Shown piece by piece: positions 1-9,429 of a stretch of DNA of 64,000 nucleotides. This DNA comes from Burkholderiales bacterium (GTDB taxonomy: Bacteria > Pseudomonadota > Gammaproteobacteria > Burkholderiales > Burkholderiaceae_C), in contig JAJUGJ010000010.1 of the NCBI GenBank assembly GCA_029268225.1, forward strand, positions 1-64,000. The letters are read 5' to 3'. Below the pieces are notes generated by a model. The model made no database searches and was not told the DNA's origin. It worked only from the letters and a program-made list of their open reading frames with translations. The first letter of the stretch is position 1. Every line of letters starts with the position of its first letter. The position numbers and the translations under genes are program-made.

Positions 1-1580
1 CGGGCATGGTGGACGACTTCATCAACCGCAAGCATGGTCGCGCCGAGGTTTCCTACCCGCATCCGGACTATCAGTACGCGGGTCTCGAGCCGGTTCTCAA
101 GCCCACCTACGGCATCATCCTGTACCAGGAGCAGGTGATGCAGGTGGCCCAGATCGTGGGCGGCTACTCACTTGGCGGCGCCGACCTGCTGCGCCGCGCC
201 ATGGGCAAGAAGAAGGTCGAGGAGATGCAGCACCACCGCGGCATCTTCGCGGAGGGGGCGGCCAAGAACGGCATCAGCACCGAGCTGGCCAACGAGATCT
301 TTGACTTGATGGAGAAGTTCGCGGGCTACGGCTTCAACAAGTCGCACGCGGCCGCGTATGCCCTGCTGGCGTATCACACGGCCTGGCTCAAGGCGCACTA
401 CCCGGCTGAATTCTTCTCAGCCAACATGAGCGTCGCCAGCGACGACACCGACAAGCTCAAGATCTTCCACGACGATGCCACGCAGAACTTCGGCATCACC
501 TTCACGCCGCCCGATGTGAACCACGGCGCGTGGCGCTTCGTCCCGATTGACGACAAGACGATCTGCTACGCGCTGGGTGCGGTCAAGGGCACGGGGCAGG
601 GGGCCATCGAGGCCATCGTGCGTGAGCGCGAGGCTAATGGCCCGTTCAAGAGCTTCTTCGACTTCTGCTCGCGCGTGGACCGCAAGCTGGTCAACAAGCG
701 GGTGGTCGAGGCGCTGATCAAGGCGGGTGCATTCGATTCTCTGGAACCGCATCGTGCGGGCCTGCTGGCGTCCACGGCCCTGGCCTTCGAGTACGCCGAC
801 ACGCTGGCGGCCAATGCCGACCAGGGCGGCCTGTTCGACTTTGGTGACAGCCATGCTGCCTCCACCAACGAGCCCGATCTGGTGCCCACCGAGCCCTGGA
901 CGTTGAAGGAGCGCTTGGGCCTGGAGAAGACGGCCATCGGCTTCTACCTGTCGGGGCACCTGTTCGACGAGGCCGAGTCCGAGGTGCGCCGCTTCGCGCG
1001 CCAACGCATTGGCGATTTGAAAGACAGCCGCGAGCCTCAGGTGGTGGCCGGCATCATCAGCGAGCTGCGCGTCATCAATGGCACGCGCGGCCGGGTGGGG
1101 CTGTTCAAGCTGGACGACAAGAGCGAGACGATCGAGGCTGTGGCCAACCAGGACACGCTGGACGCCAACAAGGACCTGCTCAAGGACGACGAGCTGGTCA
1201 TCATCACGGGCAAGGTACAGACCGATCGTTTCTCGGGCGGGCTGCGTTTGAATGTGCAGTCGGTGATGAGCCTGGCGGCGGCGCGTTGCCGCTTTGCGCG
1301 TTTCGTGCGTTTGACCGCGCGCGATGCCAAACTGCCGGTGGACGAGCTCTTGCGCGAGTTTCCGGCGCGGCGCGTCGAGGCACCTCAACCCGATCTGCCG
1401 GACACCTACCAGGGGCTGAACCTGCGCGTGGTGGTGGAGCGCCGTACGCCCGAGATCTCGGCCCGTGGGGAGCTGGACTTGGGCGAGCAGGCCCGCGTCT
1501 ACCCGAGTGACGCCGCCTTGCTGCGCTTGAAAGAGTTGATGCCCGACGCCCAGGCCACCGTGGTCTACGGCGAAGGCTGA
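1..1580 (+). CDS. dnaE: DNA polymerase III subunit alpha, C-terminal part (5' end outside window)
   Basis: Replicative polymerase catalytic subunit. The reading frame is open from the first bases (first whole codon at 3), so the gene begins before the window; about 525 C-terminal residues are present, against roughly 1160 for the whole protein. Visible are the end of the polymerase fingers (GYSLGGADLLRRAMGKKK; FAGYGFNKSHAAAYALLAYH), then a helix-hairpin-helix region (KSFFDFCSRVD, near window residues 215-255) and an OB-fold-like segment (VVAGIISELRV to VQSVMSLAAA, near 345-425). The C-terminal tail would contact the clamp and tau. The catalytic aspartates lie upstream and cannot be checked. 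The gene ends 92 bases before the 3' end of a convergent gene. This is DnaE1, not the imuB-linked DnaE2, judging by its tail and the lack of imu genes nearby. Confidence 0.95.
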   Translation, partial: GMVDDFINRKHGRAEVSYPHPDYQYAGLEPVLKPTYGIILYQEQVMQVAQIVGGYSLGGADLLRRAMGKKKVEEMQHHRGIFAEGAAKNGISTELANEIFDLMEKFAGYGFNKSHAAAYALLAYHTAWLKAHYPAEFFSANMSVASDDTDKLKIFHDDATQNFGITFTPPDVNHGAWRFVPIDDKTICYALGAVKGTGQGAIEAIVREREANGPFKSFFDFCSRVDRKLVNKRVVEALIKAGAFDSLEPHRAGLLASTALAFEYADTLAANADQGGLFDFGDSHAASTNEPDLVPTEPWTLKERLGLEKTAIGFYLSGHLFDEAESEVRRFARQRIGDLKDSREPQVVAGIISELRVINGTRGRVGLFKLDDKSETIEAVANQDTLDANKDLLKDDELVIITGKVQTDRFSGGLRLNVQSVMSLAAARCRFARFVRLTARDAKLPVDELLREFPARRVEAPQPDLPDTYQGLNLRVVVERRTPEISARGELDLGEQARVYPSDAALLRLKELMPDAQATVVYGEG

Positions 1581-1589
1581 TCAGGCATG

Positions 1590-1619
1590 AAAAAAGGCGT
1601 GCCCCGTGAGGGACACGCC
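1590..1619 (-). terminator. Rho-independent terminator of the leftward acyl-CoA dehydrogenase operon
   Basis: A 10-base stem (1596-1605 with 1610-1619, one mismatch, GTGA loop) is followed on the minus strand by six Ts (1590-1595). It sits 53 bases downstream of the acyl-CoA dehydrogenase stop and close to the dnaE stop. On the plus strand no T-run follows, so it mainly serves the minus strand. Confidence 0.8.
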
Positions 1620-1671
1620 GTCAAAGGATGGGCCGGCACGCCCATCGTCGCATACCCGCTGGTGGGCGGAT

Positions 1672-3456
1672 TCAGAACTGTTCGTCTTGCAGTGCCAGGG
1701 TGCTGATCGCGCCGTTGATCACGCGGTCACGCCAGCCATTGGCCTCGACCAGCACGTGGTACTGGTAGTGGCGTGCGGTGATGACCTTGGCGCTCAGGAA
1801 GGCGTCGTCTTGACCGTTGTCGCTCAGCTGGCGCTGGGCGGCCTCGGCCGCGCGGTTCATCAGCCAGGCACCCAGCACCGTGCCGCACAGCTTCAAGTAA
1901 GGCACGGCGCCCGCCGCGGTGGCGGCTGGGCTCTGGTTGGCACGGGTCAGGATCCACTCGGTGGCCTGTGACAGCGCTTCCAGGCCGCGTTGCAGGCTTT
2001 GTCCCAGGGCTTGCAGCACGGGGTCGCCACTGCCGACCTGGCGTTGCGCTTCGGCCGAAACCGTGTGCAACAGCGCCTTCATCGTCACGCCATCGTCGCG
2101 CACCAGCTTGCGGCCGATCAGGTCGTTGGCCTGGATGCCGGTGGTGCCTTCGTAGATGGTGGTGATGCGGGCATCACGCACGTACTGCGCTGCGCCGGTC
2201 TCTTCGATGAAGCCCATGCCGCCGTGGATCTGCACGCCGTCGGCGGTGATGCCTTGAGCTTGTTCCGTGCAGCAGCCCTTGACGATGGGGATCAGCAGGT
2301 CGACCAGGGCCTGGCTCTTGGCGCGTGTGGCTTCGTCCGGATGGCTGTGGGCACGGTCCATCTGGGCCGCGGCAAAGTAGGCCAGGGCACGCATGGACTC
2401 GGTGCGGGCCTTCATGTCCATCAGCATGCGACGCACATCGGGGTGGCCGATGATGCCGCGGCTGCCTTCGGTCAGGGTACGGCCTTGCACACGGTCGATG
2501 GCGTAGGCGCGGGCACGCTGGTAGGCGCGCTCGGAAATCGCTACGCCTTCCAGACCCACGTTCAGGCGGGCGTAGTTCATCATCGTGAACATGTAGCCCA
2601 GGCCCTTGTTGGCTTCGCCGACCAGATAGCCGATGGCGCCAGGGCCGTCGCCGAAGGACATCACGGCCGTCGGGCTGGCATGAATGCCCATCTTGTGTTC
2701 GATGGACGCGCACACCAGGTCGTTGCGCTCACCCAATGAGCCATCGTCGTTGACGAGGAACTTGGGGCACACGAACAGCGAGATGCCCTTCACGCCCGGG
2801 GGCGCATCAGGCAGGCGGGCCAGCACGAGGTGGACGATGTTCTCGGCCATGTCGTGCTCACCCCAGGTGATGAAGATCTTGGTGCCGCTGATGCGGTAGT
2901 GATCCCCTTCCGGCACGGCGCGGGTGCGGATGGCCGACAAATCCGACCCGGCTTGTGGCTCGGTCAGGTTCATCGTGCCGGTCCACTGACCCGACACCAT
3001 CTTGGGCACGAAACGCTGCTGCAGTTCGGGGCTACCGTGGTGCACCAGGGCTTCGATCGCACCCAGGGTCAGCATCTGACACAGCGAGAACGCCATGTTC
3101 GACGACTTCCACATCTCCAGCACGGCGGTCGAGACCAGCGTGGGCAGGCCCTGGCCACCGAACTCGGGCGATGCGGGCATGCCGTTCCAGCCGGTTTCAC
3201 AGAAGGCCGCATAGGCCTCCTTGAAACCGTCGGCAGCGGTCACGACACCGTTGTCCCAGCGGGCGCCTTGTTGGTCACCCGGCCAGTTCAGCGGATCAAG
3301 CACGCCGGTGGCGAAGCGCGAGGCCTCTTCCAGCACCGCCTCGACCAGGTCGGGCGTGGTTTCTTCGAAACCGGGCTGGGCGCAGATGCCCTCCAGCCCA
3401 GCCACCTCCTTCATCGTGAACAACATGTCACGGACGGGGGCGTTGTAAGTCGACAT
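1672..3456 (-). CDS. Acyl-CoA dehydrogenase (long form with extra N- and C-terminal regions)
   Basis: FAD-dependent alpha,beta-desaturation of an acyl-CoA thioester, first step of beta-oxidation. 594 residues, longer than the usual 380-400, matching the FadE/DmdC-like long family with a C-terminal extension. Visible: N-terminal helical domain (FGGQGLPTL), middle beta domain (MNLTEPQAGSDLSAIRTRA; ISGTKIFITWGEHD), C-terminal helical domain with IHGGMGFIEE and the IYEGTTGIQ segment whose Glu (about residue 435) is the usual catalytic base. Fourth gene of a leftward operon with an acyl-CoA ligase, a DUF485 protein and an SSS-type symporter, 27 bases after actP. The operon suggests it oxidises the acid imported and activated by its neighbours. 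Substrate chain length cannot be read; a methylthiopropionyl-CoA (DmdC-like) or medium-chain substrate are both possible. Confidence 0.9.
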   Translation of the reverse strand: MSTYNAPVRDMLFTMKEVAGLEGICAQPGFEETTPDLVEAVLEEASRFATGVLDPLNWPGDQQGARWDNGVVTAADGFKEAYAAFCETGWNGMPASPEFGGQGLPTLVSTAVLEMWKSSNMAFSLCQMLTLGAIEALVHHGSPELQQRFVPKMVSGQWTGTMNLTEPQAGSDLSAIRTRAVPEGDHYRISGTKIFITWGEHDMAENIVHLVLARLPDAPPGVKGISLFVCPKFLVNDDGSLGERNDLVCASIEHKMGIHASPTAVMSFGDGPGAIGYLVGEANKGLGYMFTMMNYARLNVGLEGVAISERAYQRARAYAIDRVQGRTLTEGSRGIIGHPDVRRMLMDMKARTESMRALAYFAAAQMDRAHSHPDEATRAKSQALVDLLIPIVKGCCTEQAQGITADGVQIHGGMGFIEETGAAQYVRDARITTIYEGTTGIQANDLIGRKLVRDDGVTMKALLHTVSAEAQRQVGSGDPVLQALGQSLQRGLEALSQATEWILTRANQSPAATAAGAVPYLKLCGTVLGAWLMNRAAEAAQRQLSDNGQDDAFLSAKVITARHYQYHVLVEANGWRDRVINGAISTLALQDEQF

Positions 3457-3483
3457 GGCAAACGTCTTTCTTCAAACAATCAA

Positions 3484-5160
3484 TCAGTGGGCGCTGGCAG
3501 CTGCGGCGCCGATGCCGGTCTGGGCACGCACGTTCTGGTCACGGTAGCCCGAGATGTCCACGGCGGCACGTGCGCTCTTGTCCGTCACCGAGAACAGCCA
3601 GGTGAAGAAGAAGGCCAGCGGCATGGAGAACAGTGCAGGTTGCTCGTACGGGAAGACAGGCTTGTCAAAGCCCAGCACGACGACCCACACGGCCTTGGAC
3701 AGCACCACGAAGGTCACGGCCGACACCAGACCGACGATGCCGCCGATCAGGGCGCCACGGGTGGTCAGACCCTTCCAGTAGATGGACAGCACCAGCACAG
3801 GGAAGTTGGCCGAAGCGGCGATGCCGAAGGTCAGACCGACCAGGAAGGCCACGTTCTGCTTCTCGAACATGATGCCCAGGATCACAGCAACCACGCCGAG
3901 CACGATGGAGGCGATCTTGGAGACGCGCATTTCTTCGGCTTCCGAAGCATGGCCCTTCTTGATCACGCGGGCATAGATGTCATGGGCGATCGACGAGGCA
4001 CCGGCCAGCGCCAGACCCGAGACCACGGCCAGGATGGTGGCGAACGCCACGGCCGACAGGAAGCCCAGGAACAGGTTGCCGCCGACGGCCTTGGCCAGGT
4101 GCATGACGGGCATGTTGTTGCCACCGATCAGCTTGCCGCCCACTTCACCGTTTTCGAAGAACTGGGGGTCTTGACCCACGATCACGATCGCAGCCAGGCC
4201 CAGCAGGCACACCACGATGAAGAACAGGCCGATGAAACCGCTGGCCACGAAGACCGACTTGCGGGCTTCCTTGGCGTTCGGCACCGTGAAGAAGCGCATC
4301 ATGATGTGCGGCAGGGCAGCGGTACCAAACACCAGGCCCAGCGACAGCGACACGGCGGTCACCGGATCAGCCAGCAGGGTGCCAGGGTGCATGATGGCAG
4401 CGCCTTCCTTGTGGGCATCCACTGCGCGGGCGGCCAGCGTTTCGATGCTGAAGCCGAAGTGGCTCATGGCCAGGCCCAGCATCAGCAGTCCACCGGACAG
4501 CAGCAGCACAGCCTTGATGATCTGCACCCAGGTGGTGGCGATCATGCCGCCGAAGGTCACGTACACGACCATCAGCACGCCCACCACGACCACGGCGATC
4601 GGGTAGTCCAGACCGAACAGCAGCTTGATGAGCTGGCCGGCGCCAACCATCTGCACGATCAGGTAGAAGCACACCACCGTCAGCGAGCCGAAGGCTGCGA
4701 ACGTGCGGATTGAGCCCTGATGCAGGCGATACGAGGCGATGTCCGCGAACGTGAAGCGGCCCAGGTTGCGCATGCGCTCGGCCAGCAGGAACAGGATCAC
4801 GGGCCAGCCGATGAAGAAGCTGATGGTGTAGACGAAGCCGTCAAAGCCGCGCAGGAACACCATGGAGCTCAGACCCAGCAGGGTCGCGGCCGACATGTAG
4901 TCACCGGCAATGGCCAGGCCATTCTGGAAGCCGGTGATGCCACCGCCAGCGGTATAGAAGTCAGAGGTGGAGCTGGTGCGCTTGGCGGCCCAGTAGGTGA
5001 TGCCCAGCGTGAAGACCACGAAGACCAGGAACATGGCAATGGCCGTCATGTTGACGGGCTGCTTGGCCACCTGGCCCACATCGCCGGGGCCGGCGAGGGC
5101 CACGCCCGCGCACAGCAGCATCAGCGCGCTCAGCGCGCCGGTTTTCATCAAAGGTTTCAT
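3484..5160 (-). CDS. actP: Sodium:solute symporter, cation/acetate (ActP) type
   Basis: Inner-membrane secondary transporter of the SSS family, likely importing acetate or a related short monocarboxylate with sodium. 558 residues, close to E. coli ActP (about 549). An N-terminal signal-like segment ([24 protein letters not shown]) is followed by about 13 hydrophobic segments. Family landmarks: [65 protein letters not shown] and [16 protein letters not shown]. Its ATG overlaps the stop of the DUF485 gene by four bases, the usual yjcH-actP coupling. Encoded with an acyl-CoA ligase rather than acetyl-CoA synthetase Acs, so the true substrate may be a longer carboxylate. Confidence 0.9.
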   Translation of the reverse strand: MKPLMKTGALSALMLLCAGVALAGPGDVGQVAKQPVNMTAIAMFLVFVVFTLGITYWAAKRTSSTSDFYTAGGGITGFQNGLAIAGDYMSAATLLGLSSMVFLRGFDGFVYTISFFIGWPVILFLLAERMRNLGRFTFADIASYRLHQGSIRTFAAFGSLTVVCFYLIVQMVGAGQLIKLLFGLDYPIAVVVVGVLMVVYVTFGGMIATTWVQIIKAVLLLSGGLLMLGLAMSHFGFSIETLAARAVDAHKEGAAIMHPGTLLADPVTAVSLSLGLVFGTAALPHIMMRFFTVPNAKEARKSVFVASGFIGLFFIVVCLLGLAAIVIVGQDPQFFENGEVGGKLIGGNNMPVMHLAKAVGGNLFLGFLSAVAFATILAVVSGLALAGASSIAHDIYARVIKKGHASEAEEMRVSKIASIVLGVVAVILGIMFEKQNVAFLVGLTFGIAASANFPVLVLSIYWKGLTTRGALIGGIVGLVSAVTFVVLSKAVWVVVLGFDKPVFPYEQPALFSMPLAFFFTWLFSVTDKSARAAVDISGYRDQNVRAQTGIGAAAASAH

Positions 5161-5465
5161 TTGGCGCGCTCCGCGATGGCGTGGGTCAGTTGGTCGAATT
5201 CGGTATTGGCCTTGCGCACATACCAGCCGGTCAGCAGCCAGGAGCCGATGATCAGGGCAGCGCCGATGGGGGCACCGATGGTCAGGGTGCCACCTTCAAA
5301 AATCGTGGGGCTCAGCGCATGAGGCGCAAACGCCACCACGGCCATGAAGGCGTAGTACGCCACCAGGGTGGTCACCGACAGCAACATGGCCAGGCGGCCG
5401 CGGCGTTGCACCAGTTGCTGGTAGGCCGGGTCGGCCTCCACGCGACGGTAGATCTCATTCGACAT
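5157..5465 (-). CDS. yjcH: DUF485 inner-membrane protein (YjcH-like), partner of ActP
   Basis: Small 102-residue membrane protein with two hydrophobic segments (about residues 24-45 and 57-78), the standard DUF485 layout; proteins of this family are encoded directly upstream of actP and are thought to be accessory to the symporter. Residues [11 protein letters not shown] at the N-terminus and a charged C-terminal helix ([13 protein letters not shown]) fit the family. The start at 5465 is preceded by a good AGGAAG ribosome site; a longer in-frame extension to 5510 begins upstream of that site and lacks family similarity. Overlaps actP by ATGA. Confidence 0.88.
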   Translation of the reverse strand: MSNEIYRRVEADPAYQQLVQRRGRLAMLLSVTTLVAYYAFMAVVAFAPHALSPTIFEGGTLTIGAPIGAALIIGSWLLTGWYVRKANTEFDQLTHAIAERAK

Positions 5466-5538
5466 GGGTCTTCCTTGTGGGAGAGATGGAGGGAGGGTGC
5501 CGGTGGGCACCCGGGTGTAAGCAAGGCGCGTGGGGCCT

Positions 5539-7182
5539 TTACTCGATGGCGCTGGCCGACTTCACCTGTTGGCGCAGCACGAACTTCTGGATCTTTCCGG
5601 TGGAGGTCTTGGGCAGCTCGCCAAAGACCACGCGCTTGGGCACCTTGAAGCGCGCCAGGTGCTGACGGCAGAACTCGATCAGCTCCTCCTGGGTCAGCTG
5701 GTGACCGGGCTTGAGCTCGACGAAGGCGCAGGGCACTTCGCCCCACTTCGGATCGGGCTCGGCCACCACGGCGGCCGACATCACGGCGGGGTGGTGGAAC
5801 AAGGCGTCTTCCACCTCGACCGACGAGATGTTCTCGCCGCCGGAGATGATCACGTCCTTGCTGCGGTCCTTGATCTTGATGTAGCCGCTGGCATCGCGCA
5901 CGGCCAGGTCACCGGTGTGGAACCAGCCACCCGCGAACGCTTCTGCGGTGGCCTTCTCGTTCTTCAAGTAACCCTTCATCACCACGTTGCCGCGGAAGCA
6001 GATCTCGCCGATGGTCACGCCATCGCACGGCACCGGTTCGCCCGTCATCGTGTCGAGCACGGTCACGTCTTCCTGCAGCGCGTAGGGCACGCCTTGGCGG
6101 CCGTTCAGTCGGGCACGGTCTTCGATCGGCAGCTCATCCCACTCGGCGTGCTTGGCGCAGATGGCGGCGGGGCCGTACACCTCGGTCAGGCCGTACACGT
6201 GCGTCAGGTTGATGCCGGCGGCTTCGCAGCCTTCGATCACGGCGACCGGCGGTGCGGCACCGGCGATCAGGCCATTGACCGTGTGGTTCAGGCCTTCACG
6301 CAGCTTGGTCGGGGCACTGATCAACAGGTTGTAGACGATGGGGGCGCCGCACATGTGGGTGATGTGATGCGCCTTGATCAGCGAGAAGATCACGGCCGGG
6401 TCGATGCGACGCAGGCACACGCTGGTGCCGGCGATCAGGGCCATGGTCCAGGGGAAGCACCAGCCATTGCAGTGGAACATCGGCAGCGTCCACAGGTAGG
6501 TGGTGTGCTGCGGCAGGTTCCACGAGATCACGTTGCTGGCGGAGTTCAGGTAAGCGCCGCGGTGGTGGGTGACCACGCCCTTGGGGTTGCCGGTCGTGCC
6601 CGAGGTGTAGTTCAGCGAAATCGCATCCCACTCGTCGCCCGGCAGGTACCACGGGTGCTCCGGGTTGCCTTCGGCCAGCAGGGCTTCGTAGGTGATCGAG
6701 CCCAGGTTGTCTCCCGGAGGCGCTGTCTCGTCTTCCACGTCCACCACCAGGATGTCGTTGCGGCCCAGCATGTCCAGGGCGGCGCGCATCACGCGGGCAA
6801 ATTCGCGGTCGGTCAACAGGGCCTTGGCTTCACCGTGCTCCAGTTGGAAGGCGACGGCTTCGGCGTCCAGACGCGTGTTGAGCGTGTTCAGCACCGCGCC
6901 GGTCATGGGGATACCGAAGTGGGCTTCCAGCATGGCGGGCACGTTGGGCAGCATCACGGCCACGGTGTCGCCGCGGCCAATGCCACGGGCTTGCAGGGCG
7001 CTGGCCAGGCGGCGGCAGCGTGCAGCGGTCTCGCCCCAGGTCTGGCGACGCTCGCCGTAGATGATGGCCAGGCGATCCGGGTAGATGGCCGCGGTGCGCT
7101 TGAGGAAGCTCAGTGGCGAAAGACTGACGTGGTTCGCGGCATTTTTGTCCAAACCGGTTTCATAAGGGTTTATACTGATCAT
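5539..7182 (-). CDS. AMP-dependent acyl-CoA synthetase / ligase
   Basis: Activates a carboxylic acid to its acyl-adenylate and then its CoA thioester. 547 residues, as expected for the ANL superfamily fatty-acyl ligases of betaproteobacteria. Motifs: A3 P-loop YTSGTTGNPKGVV, LPMFHCNGW, AAPPVAVIEGCE, HVYGLTEVYGPA, GWFHTGDLA, DRSKDVIISGGENIS and PKTSTGKIQKF with the catalytic C-terminal Lys. The start chosen is ATG 7182, six bases after a GGAG site; ATG 7194 (four residues longer) is possible, while the open frame further upstream to 7410 is not conserved-looking. First gene of the leftward operon with DUF485, actP and acyl-CoA dehydrogenase. Substrate uncertain (medium-chain or methylthio-acid likely). 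Confidence 0.9.
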   Translation of the reverse strand: MISINPYETGLDKNAANHVSLSPLSFLKRTAAIYPDRLAIIYGERRQTWGETAARCRRLASALQARGIGRGDTVAVMLPNVPAMLEAHFGIPMTGAVLNTLNTRLDAEAVAFQLEHGEAKALLTDREFARVMRAALDMLGRNDILVVDVEDETAPPGDNLGSITYEALLAEGNPEHPWYLPGDEWDAISLNYTSGTTGNPKGVVTHHRGAYLNSASNVISWNLPQHTTYLWTLPMFHCNGWCFPWTMALIAGTSVCLRRIDPAVIFSLIKAHHITHMCGAPIVYNLLISAPTKLREGLNHTVNGLIAGAAPPVAVIEGCEAAGINLTHVYGLTEVYGPAAICAKHAEWDELPIEDRARLNGRQGVPYALQEDVTVLDTMTGEPVPCDGVTIGEICFRGNVVMKGYLKNEKATAEAFAGGWFHTGDLAVRDASGYIKIKDRSKDVIISGGENISSVEVEDALFHHPAVMSAAVVAEPDPKWGEVPCAFVELKPGHQLTQEELIEFCRQHLARFKVPKRVVFGELPKTSTGKIQKFVLRQQVKSASAIE

Positions 7183-7401
7183 CACGGTCTCCATAGATTC
7201 ACTGTCGCGCTGAGACACAGCGGGCCCGAAAGCCGGGCATGGCATGCCCTGTCTGCGAACGTCGGGGCGGATGATCGGGGAGGACTTTTTCACCACCTCC
7301 CAGCAAATGTGACGAATGTTTGCAAGCCGGATTCGGTGTGTTCCAGGCGCGGTGCGCTGCCTAGAATCAGCAGGCTTTGAGCCTCGCAACCGGAGACCCG
7401 C
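7183..7401. other. Divergent intergenic region with a 15-bp palindrome
   Basis: This 219-base gap separates the leftward ligase operon from the rightward sensor kinase. It holds a near-perfect palindrome at 7235-7249 (GGGCATG, one central G, CATGCCC), 53 bases upstream of the ligase ATG and well placed for an operator. A TAGAAT hexamer at 7362-7367 could be a -10 for the kinase gene, but no convincing -35 is spaced before it. No small ORF or RNA gene was recognised. Confidence 0.4.
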
Positions 7402-9429
7402 GTGACCCATCTAGATGCCGCTTTGCAGACTGACACCGGCCACTGGCGTCAACAAACCTTGCAAGCGGGCCTCGACCTGCTCGACCAGGGTCTCACCGTG
7501 TTCGACGCTGATTTGAAGTTGGTCGCCTGGAACCGCGCCTTCCTGCAACTGCTCGATTTCCCGGCCGATCTGGCTTTTGTTGGCGCCCCGTTCGAGAGCT
7601 TTATCCGCTACAACGCCCAGCGTGGCGAATATGGGGAAGACGACATCGACGCTGCCGTGGCCGCCCGCGTGGACAAGGCCCGCGAGTTCGTGCCGCACGA
7701 CATCGAGCGTGTGCGCCCCGATGGCAGCGTGTTGCGCATCACCGGCCAGCCCCTGCCCGGACACGGTTTCGTCACCCTGTATTCCGATGTGACCGAGCAG
7801 CGCCGTGCCGAGCAGGCCTTGCGCCAAGCCAACAGCGAGCTGGAATCCCGCGTGCTGGCGCGCACCGCCGAGCTGCAGGCCAGCAACCAGCGCCTGCGCG
7901 AGGCACTGGAGGCCAACGAACAGATCACCGCCTCGCTGCGTCGCAGTGAGCACCAGATGCGCCTGGTCACCGACTCGATTCCGGCGCTGGTGGCCTATTT
8001 CCGCGCCGATCGCACCTACACCTACGTCAACCGCGGCTATCAGGATTGGTTCGGTCTCGATCCGCACAAGCCCGATGCGGTCAGCGCCCGCGAGTTCCTG
8101 GGCTCGGACGTGTACGAGCGCATCAAGCCCAACATCAGCCGCGCGCTGGCGGGCGAAGCCGTCACCTTCGACTACGAGTTGCATACCGTGGCAGGCCAGA
8201 CCCTGGCCGTGCGCACCACGCTCGTCCCCGACATCGCAGCCGATGGAGACGTGGTGGGCTGCTTCGAGCTCACCTTCGATGTCACGCAGGAAAAGCAGTC
8301 ACAAGCCCTGGTCGTGCGCGCCCAGAAGATGAAGGCCATGGGCCAGCTCACGGGCGGTTTGGCGCACGATTTCAACAACATCCTCACGGTCATCATCGGC
8401 AACCTCTCGGCTCTGGCCGATGCGCGCCCGCAAGACCCGCTGGTCACCGAGTTCACCGGCCCGGCCATCGCCGCCGCCCGTCGGGGCGCCGAGCTGATCC
8501 GCGGCCTGATGACCTTTGCACGCCAGCAGCCCCTTCAGGCCGGGGCGGTTGATGTCACGGCGCTCACCCAGTCGGTGACCCGCCTGGTGCGGCCGGCTTT
8601 GCCCGTGACCCTGCAGTTGGATGTGGTGCTCGACCGTGAACCGGCCTGGACCTGGGTGGACGCGACGCAGCTCGAAAACGCCTTGGTCAACCTCATCCTC
8701 AACGCCCGCGATGCCACTCAGTCGCACGGTCGCATCGTCGTGCGCACGTCCACACACACCATCGACGAACGCCAGGCCGAACGCCAGCGTGTGCAGCCCG
8801 GCACCTATGTGTGCCTGGAGGTGGTGGACGACGGCGTGGGCATGGACGCGGCCACCGTCTCTCGCATCTTCGAGCCCTTCTTCACCACCAAGCAGGCCGG
8901 CAGTGGCACCGGCCTGGGCATGTCCATGGTGTACGGTTTTGTGCGCCAGTCGGGCGGCGCCATCCAGGTGAACAGCACGCCCGGGCAAGGCACCACCGTG
9001 TCGCTGTGCCTGCCTGCGATCGAGGTGCCCACCGACGTGCCGGCGCTCGATGACACCGATTTTGCGTCCGACCGCAGTCGCCGTGGTGTGGCGCTGCTGG
9101 TGGAGGACGATCCCGATGTGCGCCGCGTCGTGCGTCGCAGTTTGCTCGATTTGGGCTTTGCTGTCATTGAGGCCGCGCATGCGCAGGAGGCGCAGGCTAT
9201 CCTTGCGCAGATGCCCGATATCAATCTGCTCCTGTCCGACATCATGATGCCCGGTGAGATGAACGGCGTAGGCCTGGCTCGCCTGGCGCGTTTGCAGCGA
9301 CCTCAGATGCAGGTGTTGCTGATGAGCGGCTGTGCGCCCAGTGGGGACGAGCTCATGGACCTGCCCGTCTTGCCCAAGCCCTTCAGCACCCGCGATCTGG
9401 CGGCGGCCCTGGAAGGGCTGACCGCGTGA
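7402..9429 (+). CDS. Hybrid sensor histidine kinase (two PAS, HisKA, HATPase, receiver)
   Basis: Cytosolic-looking hybrid kinase of 675 residues without transmembrane segments. In order: PAS_7-type domain (about 15-130, LLDQGLTVFDADLKLVAWN), coiled linker (about 130-175), PAS domain (about 180-295, ending ELTFDVTQEK), HisKA with phospho-acceptor His about 322 (GGLAHDFNN), HATPase_c (NLILNARDA N-box, DDGVGM, FEPFFTTK, GTGLGMS) and a C-terminal receiver (LLVEDD, Asp about 613 in SDIMMPG, Lys in PKPF). The PAS_7 layout resembles NahK/ErcS'-like kinases. Start is GTG 7402 after a GGAG site. The stop overlaps the start of the next regulator gene, so the two form a cotranscribed pair. Placed divergently from the actP operon, which it may control; that is inference. 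Confidence 0.9.
   Translation: MTHLDAALQTDTGHWRQQTLQAGLDLLDQGLTVFDADLKLVAWNRAFLQLLDFPADLAFVGAPFESFIRYNAQRGEYGEDDIDAAVAARVDKAREFVPHDIERVRPDGSVLRITGQPLPGHGFVTLYSDVTEQRRAEQALRQANSELESRVLARTAELQASNQRLREALEANEQITASLRRSEHQMRLVTDSIPALVAYFRADRTYTYVNRGYQDWFGLDPHKPDAVSAREFLGSDVYERIKPNISRALAGEAVTFDYELHTVAGQTLAVRTTLVPDIAADGDVVGCFELTFDVTQEKQSQALVVRAQKMKAMGQLTGGLAHDFNNILTVIIGNLSALADARPQDPLVTEFTGPAIAAARRGAELIRGLMTFARQQPLQAGAVDVTALTQSVTRLVRPALPVTLQLDVVLDREPAWTWVDATQLENALVNLILNARDATQSHGRIVVRTSTHTIDERQAERQRVQPGTYVCLEVVDDGVGMDAATVSRIFEPFFTTKQAGSGTGLGMSMVYGFVRQSGGAIQVNSTPGQGTTVSLCLPAIEVPTDVPALDDTDFASDRSRRGVALLVEDDPDVRRVVRRSLLDLGFAVIEAAHAQEAQAILAQMPDINLLLSDIMMPGEMNGVGLARLARLQRPQMQVLLMSGCAPSGDELMDLPVLPKPFSTRDLAAALEGLTA

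Noticed and set aside
2830..4713. 627-codon His/Gln/Asp-rich frame opposite actP and the acyl-CoA dehydrogenase
   Set aside because: The His/Gln-rich composition is the mirror of Ala/Val/Met-rich membrane protein codons, and it crosses the boundary of two real genes.
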